From Shinella sp. H4-D48 (GTDB taxonomy: Bacteria > Pseudomonadota > Alphaproteobacteria > Rhizobiales > Rhizobiaceae): a DNA stretch of 64,000 nucleotides. Below, piece by piece: positions 37,073-46,881 of this stretch; within the stretch, counting starts at the first letter, position 1, and each line of letters begins with the position of its first letter. The position numbers were made by a program, and so were the translations under genes. The DNA lies in assembly GCF_022637395.1 (NCBI RefSeq), contig NZ_CP093337.1, positions 2,588,001 to 2,652,000 on the forward strand, given 5' to 3'. The notes under the pieces were generated by a model. That model ran no database searches. It saw only the letters and a program-made list of their open reading frames with translations, and was not told where the DNA came from.

Positions 37073-37170
37073 CATCTCCAGCCGACGACACACCGTCCAC
37101 ATCCGCAGCCCTATCCACGCTCCGCCCTGCCCGCTAGCATACGGGCCACAACCGATGACAGGAGGGTGCC

Positions 37171-38094
37171 ATGAGCTTTTTTCCCGGACAGGACCCTGAG
37201 GCCGGTGATGCGCCGGCGTGCGACGCGCTGGACCTGCTGATCATTCCGCGCACCAGCGATATCGGCGGGCTGGAGGTGCGGCGCGCCCTGCCGACGGCCA
37301 AGCGCCGGCTCGTCGGCCCGTTCATCTTCTTCGACCGCATGGGACCGGCGCTGCTGCGCGCCGGCGAGGCGATCGACGTGAAACCGCACCCGCATATCGG
37401 CCTTTCCACAGTCACCTATCTGTTCGACGGCGAAATCAAGCATCGCGACAGCCTCGGCACCGAAATGGTCATCGCACCCGGCGATGTGAACCTGATGACG
37501 GCCGGACGCGGCATCGTGCATTCGGAGCGCTCGCCGGAAAACCTGCGCGGCAGGCCGCAGTCGATTTCGGGTCTGCAGACCTGGCTTGCCTTGCCGGACC
37601 GTCTGGAAGAGGCCGCTCCGGTCTTCGCTCACACCACCAAGGCGGAGCTTCCGGCCTTTTCCGCCGACGGCATTACAGGCCGCACGATCATCGGCCGCTA
37701 CGAGGGCCATGCCTCGCCCGTCAGTGTGCCGACCGACACGCTCTATACGGACCTGACGCTTGCGCCGGGCGCTTCGGCGCCGCTTGCCGCGGACTGGGAG
37801 GAGCGCGCGGTCTATGTGCTTTCGGGCACGCTCGACGTGGCAGGCGATGTCTTTGCGGCCGACCAGCTTCTGGTTTTCCGCGCCGGCGATGCGATCACGC
37901 TGAAAGCCGGCCCGCAGGGCTGTCACATCATGCTGTTCGGCGGCGCGGCGCTGGGCTCCAAGCGCTATATCTGGTGGAACTTCGTATCCTCCTCGAAGGA
38001 GCGCATCGAGCAGGCCAAGGAGGAATGGCGCACCGGCCGTTACGACATCGTGCCCGGCGACGAGGAGGAATTCGTGCCGCTGCCCGCAGGCTGA
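37171..38094 (+). CDS. Pirin family protein
   Basis: A 307-residue bicupin protein. The iron-binding residues of pirins are visible as KPHPHIGLSTVTYLFDGEIKHRDS (three histidines) and IVHSERSPE (Glu). GGAGGGTGCC precedes the ATG at 37171, a strong ribosome binding site. Some pirins degrade quercetin; others act as regulators, and nothing here decides between these. It is 98 bases downstream of the HepT-like gene and 43 bases upstream of a DUF1801 gene. Confidence 0.93.
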   Translation: MSFFPGQDPEAGDAPACDALDLLIIPRTSDIGGLEVRRALPTAKRRLVGPFIFFDRMGPALLRAGEAIDVKPHPHIGLSTVTYLFDGEIKHRDSLGTEMVIAPGDVNLMTAGRGIVHSERSPENLRGRPQSISGLQTWLALPDRLEEAAPVFAHTTKAELPAFSADGITGRTIIGRYEGHASPVSVPTDTLYTDLTLAPGASAPLAADWEERAVYVLSGTLDVAGDVFAADQLLVFRAGDAITLKAGPQGCHIMLFGGAALGSKRYIWWNFVSSSKERIEQAKEEWRTGRYDIVPGDEEEFVPLPAG

Positions 38095-38137
38095 CAGATT
38101 CGATTGAAAGAGTGCCAGGCAAAACGGAAGGAGATGC

Positions 38138-38566
38138 ATGGCTGACAAGACAACAAAAGCGGAAGGCGTCGTCCTTCTCTCAGGCGGCAACCCGCAGATC
38201 GCCAAGGGAGAAGGTGACGCGCCGGTAAAGGCCTACATCGCGGCCATGCCAGGCTGGAAGAGCGACATCGGCCGCAAGCTCGACGCTCTCATCGAAAAGA
38301 CCGTACCGGGCGCCCGCAAGGCGGTGAAGTGGAACTCGCCCTTCTATGGCGTGGAGGGCGAAGGCTGGTTCCTCAGCTATCACTGCTTTGCCAAATACAT
38401 AAAGCTGACCTTCTTTCGCGGCACGTCGCTCGATCCTGTTCCGCCGGTGTCTTCCAAGACGAACGAGACGCGCTATTTCCATATCCATGAGGGCGAGGCG
38501 CTGGACGAACGCCAGCTTGCGGCCTGGATTAGCCAGGCAAGCGCGCTTCCCGGCGAGCGCCTGTAA
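38138..38566 (+). CDS. DUF1801 family protein (first of two)
   Basis: A 142-residue protein with the DUF1801/YdhG-like core: VKAYIAAMPGWKSDIGRKLDALIEKTVPGARKAVKWNSPFYG, then SYHCFAKYIKLTFFRG. The KWNSPFYGV and KLTFF segments are the family hallmarks. No catalytic function is known. No signal peptide or membrane helix is visible, so it is cytosolic. GGAAGGAG precedes the start. A second DUF1801 gene follows after 21 bases. Confidence 0.87.
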   Translation: MADKTTKAEGVVLLSGGNPQIAKGEGDAPVKAYIAAMPGWKSDIGRKLDALIEKTVPGARKAVKWNSPFYGVEGEGWFLSYHCFAKYIKLTFFRGTSLDPVPPVSSKTNETRYFHIHEGEALDERQLAAWISQASALPGERL

Positions 38567-38587
38567 CGCCATATCGAGGACAATGCG

Positions 38588-38992
38588 ATGACCGAGGAAC
38601 AGAAAGGAGCCGAATCGCCTTCCGTACTGATAGACCGCCGGATTTCCGAGCTGGCGGACTGGCGCGGTGAAACGCTGGCGAAGGTGCGAGAGCTGATCCG
38701 CGAGACCGACCCTGACGTCGTCGAGGAATGGAAATGGCGCGGCGTGCCGGTCTGGGAACATGGCGGCATCATCTGCACGGGCGAGACCTACAAGGCGGTG
38801 GTCAAGCTCACCTTTGCGAAGGGCGCGGCTCTGGAAGACCCGCAAGGCCTGTTCAACGCCAGCCTGGAGGGCAATACGCGCCGCGCCATCGATCTGCGCG
38901 AGGGCGACGCGATCCGCGAGGAAGCTCTGAAGGGCCTGGTCCGCGCGGCCATCGCACTCAATCGGGCGGCGCGCAGCGCAAAAAAGCGGTGA
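38588..38992 (+). CDS. DUF1801 family protein (second of two)
   Basis: A 134-residue protein with the same fold pattern as its neighbour: WRGETLAKVRELIRETDPDVVEEWKWRGVPVWEHGG, then YKAVVKLTFAKGA. The two share the order 'basic helix, WK/KW motif, KLTF strand' but low overall identity, so they are old paralogs rather than a recent duplication. It ends 228 bases before dxs; that gap holds no gene, only a palindrome at 39052-39073. Confidence 0.87.
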   Translation: MTEEQKGAESPSVLIDRRISELADWRGETLAKVRELIRETDPDVVEEWKWRGVPVWEHGGIICTGETYKAVVKLTFAKGAALEDPQGLFNASLEGNTRRAIDLREGDAIREEALKGLVRAAIALNRAARSAKKR

Positions 38993-39051
38993 GTGCGGCA
39001 GGGCAGTGTCTGCAAAATGCCCCAATGGGTGCAGAGAGTCCGCGCCTGTGA

Positions 39052-39073
39052 CGGATTGAGCGGTATCAATCCG
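39052..39073. promoter_or_regulatory. Palindrome upstream of dxs (FNR-box-like core)
   Basis: CGGATTGA and TCAATCCG are perfect inverted 8-mers around GCGGTA. The core TTGAGCGGTATCAA matches the FNR/FixK consensus at 9 of 10 fixed positions. No well-placed -10 element follows at class II distance, so its role is uncertain. The rest of the 38993-39220 gap shows nothing else. Confidence 0.35.
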
Positions 39074-39220
39074 CCGAAAACCAATCTAGACTTGCCGAAA
39101 AGGTTGAAATCGCGCTCGGCATTCTGCATGTGACAAGCAAGCGCGGTTGCAAAGCCGCACGCCCGGGCCGTGCCTCCGTGAGGGAGGTCTGGCCGGCGGG
39201 CGCGACAACGAGGCACGAGA

Positions 39221-41140
39221 GTGACACAGACGCCAGCCACCCCCCTGCTCGACCAGGTAAGCATCCCCGCAGACCTGAAGGCCGTGGACGATCGCGACCT
39301 GCCGCAGCTCGCCAGCGAACTGCGTTCGGACATGATCGACGCCGTCTCGCGCACCGGCGGGCATCTGGGCGCTGGCCTTGGCGTGGTGGAACTCACCATC
39401 GCCATCCACAAAGTTTTCGATACGCCGAAGGACCGGCTGATCTTCGATGTCGGCCACCAGTGTTACCCGCACAAGATCCTGACCGGCCGGCGCGACCGCA
39501 TCCGCACGCTGCGCCAGGAAGACGGCCTTTCGGGCTTCACCCGCCGCGCGGAAAGCGAATACGACCCCTTCGGCGCCGCCCACTCCTCAACATCGATTTC
39601 CGCCGGCCTCGGCATGGCGGTCGCGGCCGATCTTGCGGGTGAGCATCGCAATGTCATTGCCGTCATCGGCGACGGCGCGATGTCAGCCGGCATGGCCTAT
39701 GAGGCGCTGAACAATGCCGGCGCGCTCGATGCGCGCCTCATCGTCATCCTCAACGACAACGACATGTCGATCGCGCCGCCGACGGGTGCGATGAGCGCCT
39801 ATCTCGCCCGCCTCGCCTCGGGCCGCACCTATATGGGCTTCCGCGAACTCGGCAAGAAGCTGACGGCCTATCTCGGCAAGACGGTCGACCGGGCGATCAC
39901 CCGCGCCGTCGAACATGCGCGCGGCTATGTCACCGGCGGCACGCTCTTCGAGGAGATGGGCTTCTACCATATCGGCCCGATCGACGGTCATTCCTTCGAT
40001 CACCTGCTGCCGGTGCTGCGCAATGTGCGCGACAATGCCAAGGGCCCCGTGCTGATCCATGTCGTGACGCAGAAGGGCAAGGGCTATCCGCCGGCGGAGG
40101 CCGCAGCCGACAAGTATCACGGCGTCAACACCTTCGACGTGATCACCGGCGCGCAGGCCAAGGCGAAACCGAATGCGCCGGCCTATACCTCGGTGTTCGC
40201 CGAGGCGCTCGTGCAGGAAGCCGGCTTCGACGAGAAGATCGTCGGTGTCACCGCGGCCATGCCTGCCGGCACCGGTCTCGACAAGCTCGCCACGGCCTAT
40301 CCGATGCGCACATTCGACGTGGGCATCGCCGAACAGCACGCGGTGACCTTTGCCGCCGGCCTTGCCGCAGAGGGCTACAAGCCGTTCTGCGCGCTTTATT
40401 CCACCTTCCTCCAGCGCGGTTATGACCAGGTGGTGCACGACGTGGCCATCCAGGGGCTGCCGGTACGTTTTCCCATCGACCGCGCCGGTTTCGTCGGCGC
40501 GGACGGGCCGACCCATGCCGGCTCTTTCGACACGACCTATCTCGCGACGCTTCCGGGCTTCGTGGTTATGGCCGCCGCCGACGAGGCGGAGCTGAAGCAC
40601 ATGGTGCGCACCGCCGCCGCCTATGACGCCGGCCCGATCTCCTTCCGCTATCCGCGCGGCGAGGGCGTGGGCGTCGAGATGCCGGCGCGGGGCGAGATCC
40701 TCGAAATTGGCAAGGGGCGCCTCGTCAAGCAGGGCTCCAAGGTGGCGCTGCTTTCCTTCGGCACCCGCCTGGCCGACTGTTTGCTAGCCGCTGAGGACCT
40801 CGACGCCGCCGGGCTTTCCACGACGGTTGCCGACGCGCGCTTCGCCAAGCCGCTCGATCATGACCTGATCCGCCAGCTTGCCCGCCACCACGAGGTGCTG
40901 ATCACCATCGAGGAAGGCGCCGTGGGCGGTTTCGGCAGCCATGTACTGCAGTTCCTCGCCATGGAAGGGCTGCTCGACCACGGGCTGAAGGTCCGCCCGC
41001 TGGTGCTGCCCGATATTTGGATGGAGCAGGCCAAGCCTGACGCGATGTATGCCAAGGCCGGCCTCGACCGCGCGGGCATCGTCTCGACGGTCTTCAAGGC
41101 ACTCGGCCAGAAGGCCATGGGGGTCGGTGCGGCCGGCTGA
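39221..41140 (+). CDS. dxs: 1-deoxy-D-xylulose-5-phosphate synthase
   Basis: A 639-residue thiamine-diphosphate transketolase-like enzyme, first step of the MEP isoprenoid pathway. Motifs: [34 protein letters not shown], the ThDP-binding [24 protein letters not shown] and the pyrimidine-domain [15 protein letters not shown]. The start is the GTG at 39221 (product begins [12 protein letters not shown], the family N-terminus), with a GAG-rich sequence upstream. A clear terminator follows. Confidence 0.97.
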   Translation: MTQTPATPLLDQVSIPADLKAVDDRDLPQLASELRSDMIDAVSRTGGHLGAGLGVVELTIAIHKVFDTPKDRLIFDVGHQCYPHKILTGRRDRIRTLRQEDGLSGFTRRAESEYDPFGAAHSSTSISAGLGMAVAADLAGEHRNVIAVIGDGAMSAGMAYEALNNAGALDARLIVILNDNDMSIAPPTGAMSAYLARLASGRTYMGFRELGKKLTAYLGKTVDRAITRAVEHARGYVTGGTLFEEMGFYHIGPIDGHSFDHLLPVLRNVRDNAKGPVLIHVVTQKGKGYPPAEAAADKYHGVNTFDVITGAQAKAKPNAPAYTSVFAEALVQEAGFDEKIVGVTAAMPAGTGLDKLATAYPMRTFDVGIAEQHAVTFAAGLAAEGYKPFCALYSTFLQRGYDQVVHDVAIQGLPVRFPIDRAGFVGADGPTHAGSFDTTYLATLPGFVVMAAADEAELKHMVRTAAAYDAGPISFRYPRGEGVGVEMPARGEILEIGKGRLVKQGSKVALLSFGTRLADCLLAAEDLDAAGLSTTVADARFAKPLDHDLIRQLARHHEVLITIEEGAVGGFGSHVLQFLAMEGLLDHGLKVRPLVLPDIWMEQAKPDAMYAKAGLDRAGIVSTVFKALGQKAMGVGAAG

Positions 41141-41168
41141 CCGGCCCCTGCCTGCCCTTGGCGAGACC

Positions 41169-41201
41169 GTGACGCACGCTTTCCCGTGTGTCACCTTTTC
41201 T
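41169..41201 (+). terminator. Intrinsic terminator after dxs
   Basis: GTGACGCACG and CGTGTGTCAC form a 10-bp stem (one G-U pair) around CTTTCC, followed by CTTTTCTC, 28 bases after the dxs stop. Confidence 0.75.
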
Positions 41202-41308
41202 CAACCATGCCGTTTTGCAACCGCGTAACCACATCCCTTGGCCGTTCTGAAACCTCCGGCTGCTAGTGTCCCGTCAAAGACAAAAAAGACCGGACAGGGA
41301 TTTTCACC

Positions 41309-41581
41309 ATGCGCTACGCGCTTCTTGCGGCTCTCGCCGCCACCCTTAGCCATGAGCCGCTGGCGGCGGCCGACGAGCGGCCTGCACATGACCCGGCAAT
41401 CGAGGCCGCGGCGATCGCCATCCTCCAGAAGAAGCTGCCGGATATCCGCAAGTCGCACGGTATCGGTGAGGAACCTGTAATCGTTCGCCGCGAGCCACCG
41501 CAGGCGGCGGTGCAGGGTATTTCGGCATTGATCGATCTCGATTCGGCGCGCGCCTTTCCCGGCCGTATCATCTGGCTGTGA
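41309..41581 (+). CDS. Small exported hypothetical protein
   Basis: A 90-residue protein with a likely signal peptide (MRYALLAALAATLSHEPLAAA) and a short charged mature part containing AIAILQKKLPDIRKSHGIGE and ending GRIIWL. I do not recognise a family. Third-position GC and the ribosome binding site (ACAGGGA before the ATG) favour a real gene. It stands between dxs and tlyA, 43 bases before the latter. The dxs terminator separates it from dxs, so it is likely expressed from its own promoter. Confidence 0.65.
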   Translation: MRYALLAALAATLSHEPLAAADERPAHDPAIEAAAIAILQKKLPDIRKSHGIGEEPVIVRREPPQAAVQGISALIDLDSARAFPGRIIWL

Positions 41582-41624
41582 TTCCGGGGCTTGCCTCTTG
41601 CCGCGCAAGGCGTCATGAGAGGCG

Positions 41625-42377
41625 ATGTCCGAACCCACCGAAACCATCCGCCTCGACCAGCTCCTGCTGAATGCCGGCCTCGTGCCCAGCCGCTCGCGGG
41701 CGCGCGATTCCATCGCGCGCGGCACCGTGACCGTCAACGGCCGCGTCGTCACCAAGCCGAGTTCCTGCTTTCCCGCTTCCGCCGTCATCGCCATCGACGA
41801 CCCCGCGCAGGACTACGTGTCGCGCGCCGCGCTGAAGCTGACGGCAGCGCTCGACCATTTCCGTCTCGATCCCGCAGGCCTCGACTGTCTCGATATCGGC
41901 GCCTCCACCGGCGGGTTCACGCAGGTGCTGCTGGAGCGGGGTGCCGCCCATGTCGTCGCCATCGATGTCGGCCATGACCAGATGCACCCGAAGCTGCGCG
42001 CCGATCGCCGTGTCACCAACCTCGAAGGCCTCAATGCGCGTGCGCTGACCCGCGACGATATCGAAGACAGGCCGGTCGGCTGCATCGTCTCGGACGTGTC
42101 CTTCATCTCGCTGAAGCTCGCATTGCCGCCGGCGCTCTCCTTCGCGGAAGCCGGCGCTTTCTGCGTGCTTCTCGTCAAGCCGCAATTCGAAGCGGGCCGC
42201 GACGCGATCAGCAAGGCGGGACTTTTGAAAGACCCCGACAGTGCGCCTGCTGTCGCTGCCGAGCTGGAACGCTGGCTGGTGGAGGATATGGGCTGGAAGA
42301 GCCTTGGTCTCATCCCCTCGCCGATTGCCGGCGGCGACGGCAATGTCGAATTCCTGCTGGGAGGCGTGAAACCATGA
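41625..42377 (+). CDS. tlyA: TlyA family rRNA (cytidine-2'-O)-methyltransferase
   Basis: A 250-residue protein with an N-terminal S4 RNA-binding domain (RLDQLLLNAGLVPSRSRARD, GTVTVNGRVVTKPS) and a FtsJ-like methyltransferase domain with the SAM motif CLDIGASTGGFTQVLLERGA. TlyA enzymes methylate 16S and/or 23S rRNA; the older name hemolysin A is misleading. KPQFEAGRD is the family C-terminal catalytic-lysine segment. GAGAGGCG precedes the start. Its stop overlaps the start of the next gene by four bases. Confidence 0.94.
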   Translation: MSEPTETIRLDQLLLNAGLVPSRSRARDSIARGTVTVNGRVVTKPSSCFPASAVIAIDDPAQDYVSRAALKLTAALDHFRLDPAGLDCLDIGASTGGFTQVLLERGAAHVVAIDVGHDQMHPKLRADRRVTNLEGLNARALTRDDIEDRPVGCIVSDVSFISLKLALPPALSFAEAGAFCVLLVKPQFEAGRDAISKAGLLKDPDSAPAVAAELERWLVEDMGWKSLGLIPSPIAGGDGNVEFLLGGVKP

Positions 42378-43624
42378 CGACCGAGACGCTCACCATTGCG
42401 CGGCTCGGCAGCGGCGGCGACGGCATTGCCGACACGTCCGCCGGCCCGGTCTATGTGCCCTTCACCCTGCCCGGCGAGACCGTCGCGGTCGCGCGCGTCA
42501 AGAACCACGGGACCGTCATGTCGATGTCGGTCGCATCTCCGGAGCGGATCGCGCCCGCCTGCGTGCATTTCGGCCCCGATGGGAAGAACGGCACCTGCGG
42601 GGGCTGCACGCTGCAGCATGCAGGCGACGCGCTCTATCATGACTTCAAGCGCTCGCTCGTCGTCAACGCCCTGAAATCCACGGGACTGACGCCCGATGTG
42701 GCACCGCTCGTCACGGCCGCGCCCGGCGAACGCCGCCGCGTCACCTTTACCGCGCGCAAGACGGAAAAGGGCTTGCTGCTCGGCTTCAACCAGGCCGGCA
42801 GCCACCACATCGTTTCCATCGAGCACTGTCCCATCGCCAGCGACGGCATCGTCTCCCGGCTGGATGCGATCCGCCAGGTCGCGGCGGCCATCGCCACCTC
42901 GGCCGAACCTTTCCGCGTGACCGTGCTGGATACCCTGGCCGGCCTCGACCTCGCCTTCGAAGGGGTGAAGAAGGTCGGCACCCGGGAACGCCATGCCGTG
43001 ACCGAAAGTGTGCTGGCGCTGCGCGGTATCGCGCGCGTGACCAGCGACGGCGAAATCCTGATCGAGCCGATGAAGCCGGAAATCGAGTTCGGCGGCGTGC
43101 GTGTCTCTCCGCCATCCGGCGGCTTCACGCAGGCGACGAAACCTGCCGAGGAGGCCATGGCCGAACTCGTGCTGACCGCGCTCGGCAAGGCCAAGCGTGT
43201 CGCCGACCTCTTTGCCGGTTCGGGCACCTTTGCGCTGCGCATCGCGCGCCAAGCCAAGGTGCATGCGGTGGAAGGCGAGGAGACGGCAATCAAGGCGCTG
43301 GACCATGCCGCGCGCAACACGCAGGGCCTCAAGCCCGTGACGGTGGAACGACGCGACCTCTTCCGCCGCCCGCTGATGGCCTCAGAACTGAAGGTCTACG
43401 ACGCCGTGGTCTTCGATCCGCCGCGCGCGGGCGCCGAAGACCAGTGCAAGGAACTTGCCCGTTCCGGTGTGAAAACCATTATCGCCGTGTCGTGCAATCC
43501 CGTCAGCCTTGCCCGCGATCTTTCAATCCTCACCGCCGCCGGCTACCGTATCCGCCTCGTGACACCCATCGACCAGTTCCTCTGGTCCGCCCATGTCGAA
43601 GCGATTGCGGTCTTGGAGAAATAG
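42374..43624 (+). CDS. RlmD/TrmA-type 23S rRNA or tRNA (uracil-C5)-methyltransferase
   Basis: A 416-residue SAM-dependent RNA methyltransferase. It opens with a TRAM-like segment (ETLTIARLGSGGDGIAD), followed by the iron-sulfur cysteines in GTCGGCTLQH, a SAM site in ADLFAGSGTFALRIA and the catalytic motif AVSCNPVSLARDL. FDPPRAG is also present. This is the RumA/RlmD/TrmA group; the exact RNA target cannot be set. It overlaps tlyA by four bases and converges with the crotonase gene, seven bases apart. Confidence 0.92.
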   Translation: MTTETLTIARLGSGGDGIADTSAGPVYVPFTLPGETVAVARVKNHGTVMSMSVASPERIAPACVHFGPDGKNGTCGGCTLQHAGDALYHDFKRSLVVNALKSTGLTPDVAPLVTAAPGERRRVTFTARKTEKGLLLGFNQAGSHHIVSIEHCPIASDGIVSRLDAIRQVAAAIATSAEPFRVTVLDTLAGLDLAFEGVKKVGTRERHAVTESVLALRGIARVTSDGEILIEPMKPEIEFGGVRVSPPSGGFTQATKPAEEAMAELVLTALGKAKRVADLFAGSGTFALRIARQAKVHAVEGEETAIKALDHAARNTQGLKPVTVERRDLFRRPLMASELKVYDAVVFDPPRAGAEDQCKELARSGVKTIIAVSCNPVSLARDLSILTAAGYRIRLVTPIDQFLWSAHVEAIAVLEK

Positions 43625-43631
43625 ACTCCGC

Positions 43632-44387
43632 TCAACGCCGCGTCATGAACGCCTCGAAGGCGGCGCGCGCCTCCGGGCTTTTCAGCTGTGCGGAGAAATG
43701 GCCGAGTTCCTCGTCGATGCGCGCGAGCACATCCGACCGGTCGCCGCGAACGAGGTTGCGGGCGATGGCCAGCGCCTTTGGTGGCTTGGCCGCAAGGCGG
43801 CTCGCCGCAGCGAGCGTTTCGCGTTCGACGGCGCCGGGCTCGACGACAGCATAGACAAGACCCGCCTCCTTCGCCGCGCTTGCGGAGAGAACATCGCCGG
43901 CCGCGAGCAGCGCGAAGGCGCGCTGATGGCCCATCACGCGCGGCGCAAGCAAGCTGGAGGCTGCTTCCGGCACCAGCGCCAGGTCCACGAAAGGCGTGCG
44001 GAACTGCGTGCGATCAGAGGCATAGGTCAGGTCGCAATGGAGTTGGATGGTCGTGCCGATGCCGATGGCAAGGCCGTCCACACCAGACACGAGCGGCTTG
44101 CTGTGGGTGGCGAGCGCATAGAGAAAATCGACGGCCTCGCGCGCCATGGCGCCGCCCATCGCGACGGCCATGAAATCGGTGAGGTCGTTGCCGGCGGAAA
44201 AGCAGCCCTCGGAACCGAGGAAGACGGTGGCGCGCACGCCCTCGTCCGCATCGCCCGCCTTCAGCGCCGCTGTCATGGCCTCATACATGGCGCGGGTAAT
44301 GGCGTTCTTCTTGTCCGCGCGATTGAAGCGGATCACCTGCACCCCCGGTGCGGCCTCAGGACGCTCGATCAGGATATGGTCGGTCAT
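43632..44387 (-). CDS. Enoyl-CoA hydratase/isomerase (crotonase) family protein
   Basis: A 251-residue crotonase-fold protein. The first oxyanion-hole motif is RADKKNAITRAMYEAM and the second, with a possible catalytic residue, is SEGCFSAGNDLTDFM; SGVDGLAIGIGTTIQLHCDL and PEAASSLLAPRVMG follow. The start at 44387 (MTDHILIERPE) fits the family; the open frame upstream runs into the acyl-CoA dehydrogenase gene. It lies 11 bases downstream of that gene, so the pair forms a beta-oxidation operon. Confidence 0.92.
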   Translation of the reverse strand: MTDHILIERPEAAPGVQVIRFNRADKKNAITRAMYEAMTAALKAGDADEGVRATVFLGSEGCFSAGNDLTDFMAVAMGGAMAREAVDFLYALATHSKPLVSGVDGLAIGIGTTIQLHCDLTYASDRTQFRTPFVDLALVPEAASSLLAPRVMGHQRAFALLAAGDVLSASAAKEAGLVYAVVEPGAVERETLAAASRLAAKPPKALAIARNLVRGDRSDVLARIDEELGHFSAQLKSPEARAAFEAFMTRR

Positions 44388-44398
44388 GCTCTTCCCCC

Positions 44399-46171
44399 TC
44401 AGCCCAGAACGGCGCGCGCGGCCGCAAGGCTCGGCGCCCCGCCGATCACCCGCTCGCGCAGCGCGGCAGTCTCGCCGATGACATTCTCCGCCGCAAAGCG
44501 GCAGAGCGCCGCGCGCTCCTCGTTGCGGCCATCGCCGCCATCGGCAAGCGCGCCCTTGGCGAGGAAGGCGCCAGTCAGCACCAGGCCGAAGAGGCGCTGA
44601 TAGGGCGTGGCGCCGGCGAGCGCCTCGACCTGCCGGCCTTCCGTGGCTGCGGCGAGCAGCCATTCGGTGGCGATTTCGAGGTCGGCAATGCTGGCGGTGA
44701 GCCGTTCGCCGGTCTCGCCGAGCGCCGGCATGTTGCTGGCAGCCGCCTTTGCGGCGATATCCCGCAATTCAGCGATGAAGCCGCGGATGTGGTTTCCCTC
44801 CGACAGCGGCAGCTTGCGCGTCACGAGATCGATGGCCTGGATGCCGTTGGTGCCCTCGTAGATCGGCGCGATGCGCGCATCGCGGTAAAGGCGGGCGGCA
44901 CCCGTTTCCTCGATGAAGCCCATGCCGCCATGCACCTGAATGCCGAGCGAGGCCACGTCCACGCCGGCATCGGTGGCGAAGCTCTTGGCGACGGGTGTCA
45001 GGAGGCTCGCGCGTTCCGCCCAATGCCTGGCATCCTCGCCATGGGCCATGTCGACGGCGTGGGCGCAGGCATAGGTGATGGCCCGCGCGCCCTGTGTGAG
45101 CACCTTCATGGTGAGCAGCATGCGCGCGACATCGGGGTGCTCGATGATCGGGCTCATGCCCGAGCCTTGCCAGCCAGGCGCTTTTCCCTGTGTGCGCTCC
45201 TTCGCATAGGCGATGGCCTTCTGGGTGGCTGCTTCAGCGATGGCCACGCCCTGCATGCCGACGGCCAGGCGCGCATTGTTCATCATGGTGAACATGCAGG
45301 CGAGCCCGCGGTTTTCCTCGCCGACCAGCCAGCCGATCGCGCCCGGCTCTTCGCCGAAGCGGCCGTCGCCATAGATCATGGTGCAGGTGGGGGAGCCGTG
45401 GATGCCGAGCTTGTGTTCGATGGAATGGCAATAGGCGTCGTTGCGCGGACCCAGCGAACCATCCTCATTGACCAGAAACTTTGGCACTAGGAACAGCGAG
45501 ATGCCGCGTGTGCCGGCCGGCGCATCCGGCAGGCGGGCGAGAACGAGATGCACGATGTTGTCGGTGAAATCGTGCTCGCCATAGGTGATGAAAATCTTCT
45601 GGCCGAACAGGCGGTAGGTGCCGTCGTCGCGGCGCTCGGCACGGGTCTTCATGACGCCGAGGTCTGAACCGGCATGCGGCTCGGTGAGGTTCATCGACCC
45701 CATCCATTCGCCCGAGACCATTTTCGGCAGATAGGTGTTCTTCAGGTGGTCGGAACCATGCGCCGTCAGGGCCTCGATGGCGCCGATGGTCAGCGTCGGG
45801 CCGATGGCGAAGGCCATGGAGCCGCTGTTCCACATTTCCAGCGCCGCAACATGCAGCATGTGCGGCAGCCCCTGCCCGCCGAAGTCCGGCGAGGCCGTGA
45901 GCGAGTTCCAGCCGCCTTCCGCCCACGCCTTGTAGAGTGCCGGCCAGCCATCGGGCATCTTCACCGCGCCATCGGCGAAGCGGGCGCCCTCGGTGTCGCC
46001 GATCGCTCCGAGCGGGGCGATCTCCTCGCTCGCGAAGCGGCCGGCTTCGGCAAGGATGGCATCGACGAGATCGTCAGTGAGGTCGCCGAGATGGCCGCCG
46101 TCGAGCGCAGGCGCGAGGCCCGCCACATGCTTGAGGGTGAACGCAATCTCCTCGACCGGCGCCTTGTACAT
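44399..46171 (-). CDS. Acyl-CoA dehydrogenase (long, ~590 aa type)
   Basis: A 590-residue flavoprotein of the longer acyl-CoA dehydrogenase class, with an extra C-terminal domain. Motifs: MNLTEPHAGSDLGVMKTRAER (FAD/substrate binding), VFITYGEHDF-like IFITYGEHDFTDNIVHLVL, and the catalytic glutamate region IYEGTNGIQAIDLVTRKL. It removes two hydrogens from an acyl-CoA, giving electrons to ETF. The operon with the crotonase predicts degradation of a fatty acid or related thioester. A terminator from BA14K lies upstream. Confidence 0.95.
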   Translation of the reverse strand: MYKAPVEEIAFTLKHVAGLAPALDGGHLGDLTDDLVDAILAEAGRFASEEIAPLGAIGDTEGARFADGAVKMPDGWPALYKAWAEGGWNSLTASPDFGGQGLPHMLHVAALEMWNSGSMAFAIGPTLTIGAIEALTAHGSDHLKNTYLPKMVSGEWMGSMNLTEPHAGSDLGVMKTRAERRDDGTYRLFGQKIFITYGEHDFTDNIVHLVLARLPDAPAGTRGISLFLVPKFLVNEDGSLGPRNDAYCHSIEHKLGIHGSPTCTMIYGDGRFGEEPGAIGWLVGEENRGLACMFTMMNNARLAVGMQGVAIAEAATQKAIAYAKERTQGKAPGWQGSGMSPIIEHPDVARMLLTMKVLTQGARAITYACAHAVDMAHGEDARHWAERASLLTPVAKSFATDAGVDVASLGIQVHGGMGFIEETGAARLYRDARIAPIYEGTNGIQAIDLVTRKLPLSEGNHIRGFIAELRDIAAKAAASNMPALGETGERLTASIADLEIATEWLLAAATEGRQVEALAGATPYQRLFGLVLTGAFLAKGALADGGDGRNEERAALCRFAAENVIGETAALRERVIGGAPSLAAARAVLG

Positions 46172-46289
46172 CTCTATCCTCCTCTGCGCGCGCTCAGCCG
46201 AAGCGCGGCTTTTCTGGCGCGAAGATTATTGATTTTTACGTAAACGTCAATCTTTGACGCAAGCGACAAGGGAACACATCGGCAAAAGA

Positions 46290-46321
46290 AAAGGCTGACC
46301 GATGGATGCCGGTCAGCCTTT
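46290..46321 (-). terminator. Intrinsic terminator after the BA14K gene
   Basis: AAAGGCTGACCG and CGGTCAGCCTTT form a perfect 12-bp stem with an 8-base loop, and on the minus strand TTCTTTTG follows. It lies 28 bases after the BA14K stop. Confidence 0.8.
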
Positions 46322-46348
46322 GTCTGCATGCCTTCAAGCTGAACTGTC

Positions 46349-46828
46349 TCAGCGATAGGGCGAATAGCACTGGCGGCGCGGGCCGTTGTAGGGCTGGAAC
46401 GTGTTGTCGTAGGCGCGATACGAACGGTAGCGGTTGGCGCACCAGCTCACATGGCTGCGGCCGCCGGAATAGACGCGCCGGTCGCGCGCGACGGAATTGC
46501 CGATGACGGCTCCCATTCCGAGGATCGCAAGGGGAACCCAGGCATTGTCACGGTGGCGATAGTAGCCGCCGTAACGACGGCGATCATGCCAGCGGTCACG
46601 ATAGTGACGACCGTGATGGCGACCCCAGCCGCGATTGCCGCGCCATTGACGGTCGCCGCGCCAGTGGCGGCGCGGATAGGCGCGGTGATCGACCAACTGG
46701 GCGCCGGTGCTGGTTTCTGCCGGCTGGACCTTCACGACCGGCAAGGGCATCGCACTCGCCGGCACGACGGGCGTCGCGGCAAACAGTGCCGAAAGCGCAA
46801 CGACAAGGCACTTGCTGATCAATCTCAT
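46349..46828 (-). CDS. BA14K family exported protein
   Basis: A 159-residue protein with a signal peptide ([20 protein letters not shown] to about residue 25), a long Arg/His/Gly/Tyr-rich middle ([20 protein letters not shown]...), a hydrophobic segment ([13 protein letters not shown]) and the BA14K C-terminus [16 protein letters not shown]...[13 protein letters not shown]14K proteins are immunoreactive lectin-like envelope proteins of Brucella; many paralogs occur in rhizobia. GGGAGAAACGCC precedes ATG 46828. An EcfG-type promoter upstream suggests control by the general stress response. Confidence 0.92.
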   Translation of the reverse strand: MRLISKCLVVALSALFAATPVVPASAMPLPVVKVQPAETSTGAQLVDHRAYPRRHWRGDRQWRGNRGWGRHHGRHYRDRWHDRRRYGGYYRHRDNAWVPLAILGMGAVIGNSVARDRRVYSGGRSHVSWCANRYRSYRAYDNTFQPYNGPRRQCYSPYR

Positions 46829-46881
46829 GGCGTTTCTCCCTGATATCGCCAGGCATACCATGCCGGCGCGATTGCCAGCGA

